Assembly (NCBI GenBank): GCA_030737875.1
Contig: CM060912.1
Location: 331,936,731-332,000,730, forward strand
From: Allium sativum
Taxonomy: Eukaryota; Streptophyta; Magnoliopsida; Asparagales; Amaryllidaceae
DNA: 64,000 nt
Direction of reading: 5' to 3'
Every line of letters starts with the position of its first letter. Position 1 is the first letter of the stretch. The position numbers were made by a program, and so were the translations under genes. Below, piece after piece: positions 59,095-64,000 of the stretch. The notes below the pieces were generated by a model. It did not search any database and was not told the origin of the DNA. It saw only the letters and a program-made list of their open reading frames with translations.

Positions 59095-59940
59095 TCCGCT
59101 ACTACATTACCCTTGCCCAGGTATAAGCTATCTCAACGTCACAACTGAGCTTGTTGTCAGAGCCCTTTTCAATCTCTGAAATTCATCCTCACAATCAATT
59201 CTCCACGAAAAACTAAGTTCTTTTTCGTCAATCAAGTGAGCGGGACCAATACACTTGCTAAGTCCTTGATAAACTTTCTATAATAGCCCGTCAACCCAAG
59301 AAAATTTCTTACCTCCGTCGCATTGTTTGGAGCCCTCCAATATTGAACTGCGACGACTTTGATGGGGTCCACTTCTTTCTCGTCCTTGGAGACTACATGC
59401 CCTAAGAACCTTACTTCATTTCTCAAAAAATGACACTTAGAAAATTTTCCTTGAGCTGATGCGATCTAACAGTGCTTAAAACCTCTTCTAAGTGTTGGGC
59501 ATGCTCCTCCTCATTCTTTGAGAATATCAGAATGTCACACACAAATATCACCACAAACTTGTTCAAAACTCCCTAAACACACTACTCATCAAGTCCACAA
59601 AGTAGGCGGGTGCCTTGGTTAGCCAAAAAGGCATAACCAGCTACTCAAAGAAACTATCTGGAGTTCTGAATGCAGTCTTATCAATGTTGTCCTCTACCAC
59701 CCTTAGCTGATAAAATCCCATGGCCAAATCCATTTGCGAGAAAACTGATTCGCCTTCTAGTTGATCAAACATGTCGTCAATTATTAGTAGCGGGTGACTA
59801 TTCTTTTTGATGAGCTTATTCAGCTCTCTATAATCCACACATAGACGAAGTGAGCCTTCAACCTTAGTTACAAAGATGGTTGGAGCTCCCCACTCTGATA
59901 TACTTTTCTTAATAAAACCTTTCTCGAATAGCTCCACTAC
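59095..59940 (-). pseudogene. pol: Reverse transcriptase of element A with RNase H deleted
   Basis: RT blocks are clear: FIKKSISEWGAPTIFV, LRLCVDYRELNKLIKKN, MDLAMGFYQLRV and [17 protein letters not shown]. The catalytic box reads FVCDILIF, so the first Asp of the usual FVDD is replaced. Between the RT end (59232) and the RNase H terminal ADALSR (near 59095) only about 140 bp remain, against about 470 bp in C, so most of RNase H is missing. Confidence 0.8.
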
Positions 59941-60603
59941 TTACTTGTTAAGCTCCCTCCTCTCTCGAGGAGCCATGTGGAAGTCTTTATCACGCCATAG
60001 AGGTAGCCCCTTGACCTCCTCGAACACGTCCAGAAAATCCCTGTCTATGAGTACAGATCGGAAATCGTCAACAGAAATATCAAGTGATTCTAGAAAACTG
60101 AGCATCACTGACCTCCGTGGGTCACAGGAAATTTCGAGAGTTCTATCATGACAAATAAGAAGTCTAACTACTCTTTTCACAATCAAGAATGGTACCATAC
60201 ATGCTAGCCAATCCATGCCTAGAATCAAACCATAGCCCATAAGGCCCAGCACGTATGCGTTGCATTCAAACTCGACGCCCAAGATAGAAATTCTCAAACC
60301 CCTACACATCATGGATAAATGATCCGATCATCCTATAGGGTTTGAGACTACTACAGGATCAGAACTTGTACTAGTATTAAGGTGCAGACTATATACTAAA
60401 GAACTGGATATAAATGGATGTGAAGCGCCAGAATCAAACAGGGTTCGAACAAGATAGTCAAAAATGGAAATCAGACCTTCAACCGTGTCTTTCCTACCTC
60501 GATCAGGTCCACTAGCCTCTAAAGAATGTACTTGTCCAGAAATTCTAGCCCCTTTGTCCTTGCTTGCTAGGGCATTGCTTACTGAAGTGTCCCACTTGTC
60601 CAT
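59941..60603 (-). pseudogene. pol: Protease and linker of element A
   Basis: The active-site box TLFDSGASHPFIS and the downstream GLILGMDWL are typical of a Ty3/gypsy aspartic protease. The segment DFLDVFEEVKGLPL that precedes RT follows. A stop near 60325 splits it. Confidence 0.8.
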
Positions 60604-61344
60604 AATTAAAGCAGGCTTTCTTTGTCTTTCAACAATCCTTCACAAAAGAACCCATAGCTCTGCAAACATGACACTTGATATCTTTCTTGATCTGAGCCTT
60701 GTCAAGCTTTCCACCTTTCTCTTTCTTTTTCTTTCCTTTCTTGGGACACCATTTATGATTCTCTCCCTTAGCCTGTGTCTCTTCAGTCTTACTGCCTTTC
60801 TTCTCATCCTTGCCATCTTCATGCATAAGGGCCATGTCAACCAGCCTTTCAAATGTCGCCCCCCATCAGTATATGAGATAAAGCAAGTCCTTGGAGAGGT
60901 TGGTTCAATCCTCTCGCAAATCTAAGCACCTTTTTATGGGGCGTATTTCCCAAGTCTAGTCCTAATCTTGCCAACAGATTGAACTTGTTTACATAAATCC
61001 TTAATAGACATGTCCCCTTATTTCAATGCCAAGAATCTCTCCATTGTAATCCCTTTTTGACCTGAGATAAAAACTTTATCTCGAATTTATGTCGGAAGTC
61101 ATCCCAAGTAGCCACTGGTTGTCCTGCTTGCGTTACTTCCCACTAGTAAAAAGCTTCATCCTTTAGCTGCCATGCGGCCAACTGTATCTTCCTTCTGTCA
61201 TCCATCTCGAAAAGACCAATCAAGTTCTCCGTCTCTCGTAGCCTATTCCGTGCTTCTACAAAGCTCTTGGTACCAAAGAATGGTTTTCCACCCATAGCGC
61301 ATAAGTGTTTACATAACTTAGAAAAGTTATCTACTCGTGGAGGT
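60604..61344 (-). pseudogene. gag: Gag of element A, 5' end lost to LTR G
   Basis: The capsid-like part (LCAMGGKPFFG, then LAAWQLKDEAFYW) resembles gag of C (NMGAVPFLG, LASWALKDEALFWW). A lysine-rich stretch and a degenerate zinc knuckle (CHVCRAMGSFVKDC, in which the usual His is gone) follow. The coding runs straight into the TG end of LTR G with no leader or primer site, so the gag N-terminus is interrupted there. Confidence 0.78.
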
Positions 61345-64000
61345 TGTAACACCCCACCTCCGCTAGGGTCACTCACAAAGGGAATGCACTAGGTTTGGTG
61401 AAGTATTATCGAGGTAAACATGCACAGAAATATTACAAGACAGAACATATTTAAAACAGCGGAAGTAAAACAAATTTCATTACCTTATAAAATAAGGTCT
61501 AAAGCCTTTTACATCAGAATACATCAAAACCTGTCTTGCAATAGTAAAGAAGCATAAAACATTTTCATAAATTATTCCCCAAAATAAAGCGGTGAAGCAG
61601 CCATAGCCAAGAGAAAACCAAGCTATACATGATGACCTTCAAGCATAAGAGGTCCGAACTAAACAACAGCATTTCCTCCCTGAAAAACCTTGGGGGGTGG
61701 GAATCGGAAGACAAAGAGGCGAAACAAAACGGGTTCAGTCATAAAGACTGGTAAGTCCTATCTACTTCCAGTATAAAAACAGGTAAAGGTAACATGACAT
61801 GCATAAACTGAAAGTAAACATAAGGATAACTACAAGATAGATAAGCTAAACCAAGATAACCGGATGAACTACTGTAGCAAGATAAACTAAGGTATCATGA
61901 TAAACTACGGTGTCAAGATAAATCAAGGTATCACATTGTCAGGTTTCTATCAAGTATACTATCCCCAAGGTATCTATCATGTATAATAGCCCAAGGTATT
62001 TATCATGTATATTTGCTCTGCACCTCTCGTACTAGTATCCCAACCCGCGTCATGTGTTAACTATGAATGTCCCTTGCCCAATGTCATGTAATGGTCCATG
62101 TCAACCTAATATATAGCATATGTAGGTTTTCCCCACTCGTATGTTTCTTTCCATGTATAAGTTCAATCCTTTGCCGTAGGCCGTACGGGCTTTCCCATGT
62201 AAATTTATACCACCTCAACGTAGTACCATTTTATTCTTGAAGTTGTTTTGGACTGCTACCCTTGATCAGGTTATGTTTTCTTACCATGAACTATCGCGTG
62301 TTCACTTAGGATTTATGCCACCTAGGACCACTAGGAATTATGCTACCTAATGAATGTTTCCGTGTCTCGGTTTGGGTTCAAGCCACCTAGGACCACTAGG
62401 GATTATGCCACCCGTCAACCACGCCCTTTATCCCACGTATGTATCGTGAATCGTTTTCCATGTCTGGACGCACATGTATCTCAATGTGCCATCCGAGTTC
62501 TGTGCCAGGGCAAATCAAGAAATACGGAATTCGGTCGAGAGCTTTAAGTCATCTGCCGGTGCAGATATCAAGGTCTGTTTTTGTATCCCTGGCTATGGTC
62601 CCACGTGACCCCTCCCTCAACTACTGAAAGGCAATCCAAGAAAAATCATGTATGAGAACTACATCTCGGCCCCACTATAGCCCCACTTTCCTATTGGCCA
62701 ACCTCACCCATAACTCGATAGCAAGTATATAGTCTGTTGGGAGTTCTCTGCCTTTCCGTACGTACACGATTGACTAAAGATGGTAGGTAGTCGACGATGC
62801 ACTATCCAGGGCAAAAATCAAGTATCGTCGACTCCACGCTAATCCATCCCCGTCTTTAGGTTGCTCGCACAACAACCAAGGCATACTCTTGGTTCTTCTA
62901 CCGCAGACCTTAACCTCTGTGAGCCCAGGCGGATCATCTGCAACCTCACAGAAGGATACCAAGAGTATCCTCACGTCCCCCGAAGCTACCGCTTCGTCAC
63001 CCAGTTCGTTGGAGCCTTTATCTAAGTCAGATAATTCGCTCCTCCACGTGTGTTCAAGCGATGACCTACCGTATCGGGTTACTCATCTATCTGTGAACTG
63101 GTCCAATTTTCTTGACTAAGAATTATTACTTAGTTATCCTTAACTAAGGTTTACCACTTAGCTTCTCTTCCTGCTATCCTTATTAACTACGATTTTCAAC
63201 CTAGTCCCCTAAGCTAGGGTTTTGTCTAATGGGTTAAGTGTTGTCATTCAAGTTCATGACTTAACCCGCCTACGAATCATGTCAAGATTGGCTAAGTATT
63301 TAAGTTCAAGTCTTAGCCCTGCAAGTTGGTTAAGTATACCAAGAAGCTCATGACTTAACCCTATCAAGTCAAATTGGTTAAGTATTTGTTTGCCTTAACC
63401 CTATCAGATTATCGTGTTAGATTGATCAAGCATAGATTATCTTAATCCCATCAGATTATCGAGTCGGATTGGTTAAGTATGGGTTAGCTTAACCCCATCC
63501 ACTAATCATATTACAATGGTTAAGTATATTTAAAAGGTCTTGTGACTTAACCCTATCAGGTTCGCATATTAGATTGGTTAAGTATAGGTTACTTAACCTC
63601 ATCAAATCATCATGTATAATTGGTTAAGTATAAGTTACTTAACCCCATTAAATTATCATGTTAAGTTGGTTAAGTATTGGTTACTTAACCTCATTGAATT
63701 ACCAAGTTTAGATTGGTTAAGTGTTTAACTTAACCCCATCGAATTACCGTGTTTAGATTAGTTAAGTGTAGGTTACTTAACCCCATCTAATTACCGTGTT
63801 TAGATTAGTTAAGTCTAAGTTACTTAACCCCATCTAATTACCAAGTCGGATTAGTTAAGTGTAAATTACTTAACCCCATCTAATTACCAAATCGGATTAG
63901 TTAAGTGTAAATTACTTAACTCCATCCCCTAATTGTCTTATATGGTTAAGTGTCATTAAGAAATCAAGTCCGGTTTAACTTAACCTACCCATTCGTGTCA
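61345..64000 (-). mobile_element. LTR G (A family), partial
   Basis: It begins TGTAACACCCCACC; the first 70 bp are clearly related to A and F but differ at many sites. It runs past the window end, so its far end and target duplication cannot be seen. I take it as an independent insertion into A's gag, not A's 5' LTR. Confidence 0.7.
63215..63990. repeat. GGTTAAGT...ACTTAACC inverted-repeat array in G
   Basis: About 14 units spaced roughly 50-60 bp apart. Each has a left arm near GGTTAAGTAT, a short loop and a right arm near ACTTAACCCC, joined by ATC(A/T)AATTACC-like spacers. Each unit can fold into a hairpin with a 7-8 bp stem. Confidence 0.85.

Noticed and set aside
61345..64000. LTR G as the 5' LTR of element A
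   Set aside because: Gag coding runs directly to the LTR edge with no primer site or leader, and G differs from LTR A at many sites. An internal deletion could mimic this, so some doubt remains.

Overview
The window is plant nuclear DNA, almost certainly from an angiosperm, and consists essentially of transposable elements. I found no host gene, tRNA or rRNA. The evidence for a plant is the set of Ty3/gypsy lineages present: chromoviruses of Tekay/Del type with an initiator-Met tRNA primer site and a chromodomain-like integrase tail, a Tat-lineage element with two RNase H domains and an antisense gene, and an Athila-like non-autonomous element. hAT-type transposons with 8-bp target duplications are also present. 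The species cannot be told from the sequence.

The layout is a nest of elements inside elements, and five insertions can be proved by 5-bp target site duplications (TSDs). Element A (minus strand, a decayed chromovirus) starts with its 3' LTR at 447-5132 and is cut in its integrase tail by element B. B (5928-57691, plus strand, TSD ACGCC) is a pol-less Athila-like element with 1.2-kb LTRs. Inside B lie element C (10090-47181, minus, TSD ACTTC), a Tekay-like chromovirus with about 5-kb LTRs, and solo LTR F (51508-54929, TSD ACTAA), which belongs to A's LTR family. Inside C's 3' LTR lies element D (12856-33865, minus, TSD GTCTA), a young Tat-lineage element. Inside D's gag lies solo LTR E (25727-32651, plus, TSD TCTCC), 6.9 kb long and a relative of C's LTR. 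A's coding remains resume at 57697-61344, and another A-family LTR (G) starts at 61345 and runs off the window. A's LTR also carries two hAT-type elements, one inside the other.

D is the most informative element. Its LTRs differ by about 5 substitutions and one 6-bp indel by eye, so it is recent. Its gag-protease frame ends in a UAG followed by CAAUUA, the classic leaky-stop context, and pol continues in the same frame. Between pol and the 3' LTR, on the opposite strand, is a three-exon gene (15166-18857). It has its own TATA box, phase-compatible introns and a poly(A) signal, and would encode about 1165 residues with a Transposase_28-like N-terminal region, an RS-rich segment and a coiled coil. 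Pol itself carries one nonsense mutation and gag one frame change.

The very long LTRs of A, C, E and F share a layout: a short U3 with a TATA box, a GC- or TC-rich leader, and then a consensus splice donor 240-400 nt further on. In C a good splice acceptor sits 10 nt upstream of the gag ATG. This suggests that most of each giant LTR, together with the primer site, is an intron of the gag mRNA. I regard this, the antisense gene and the readthrough context as the best candidates for follow-up. All identities and alignments were made by eye.
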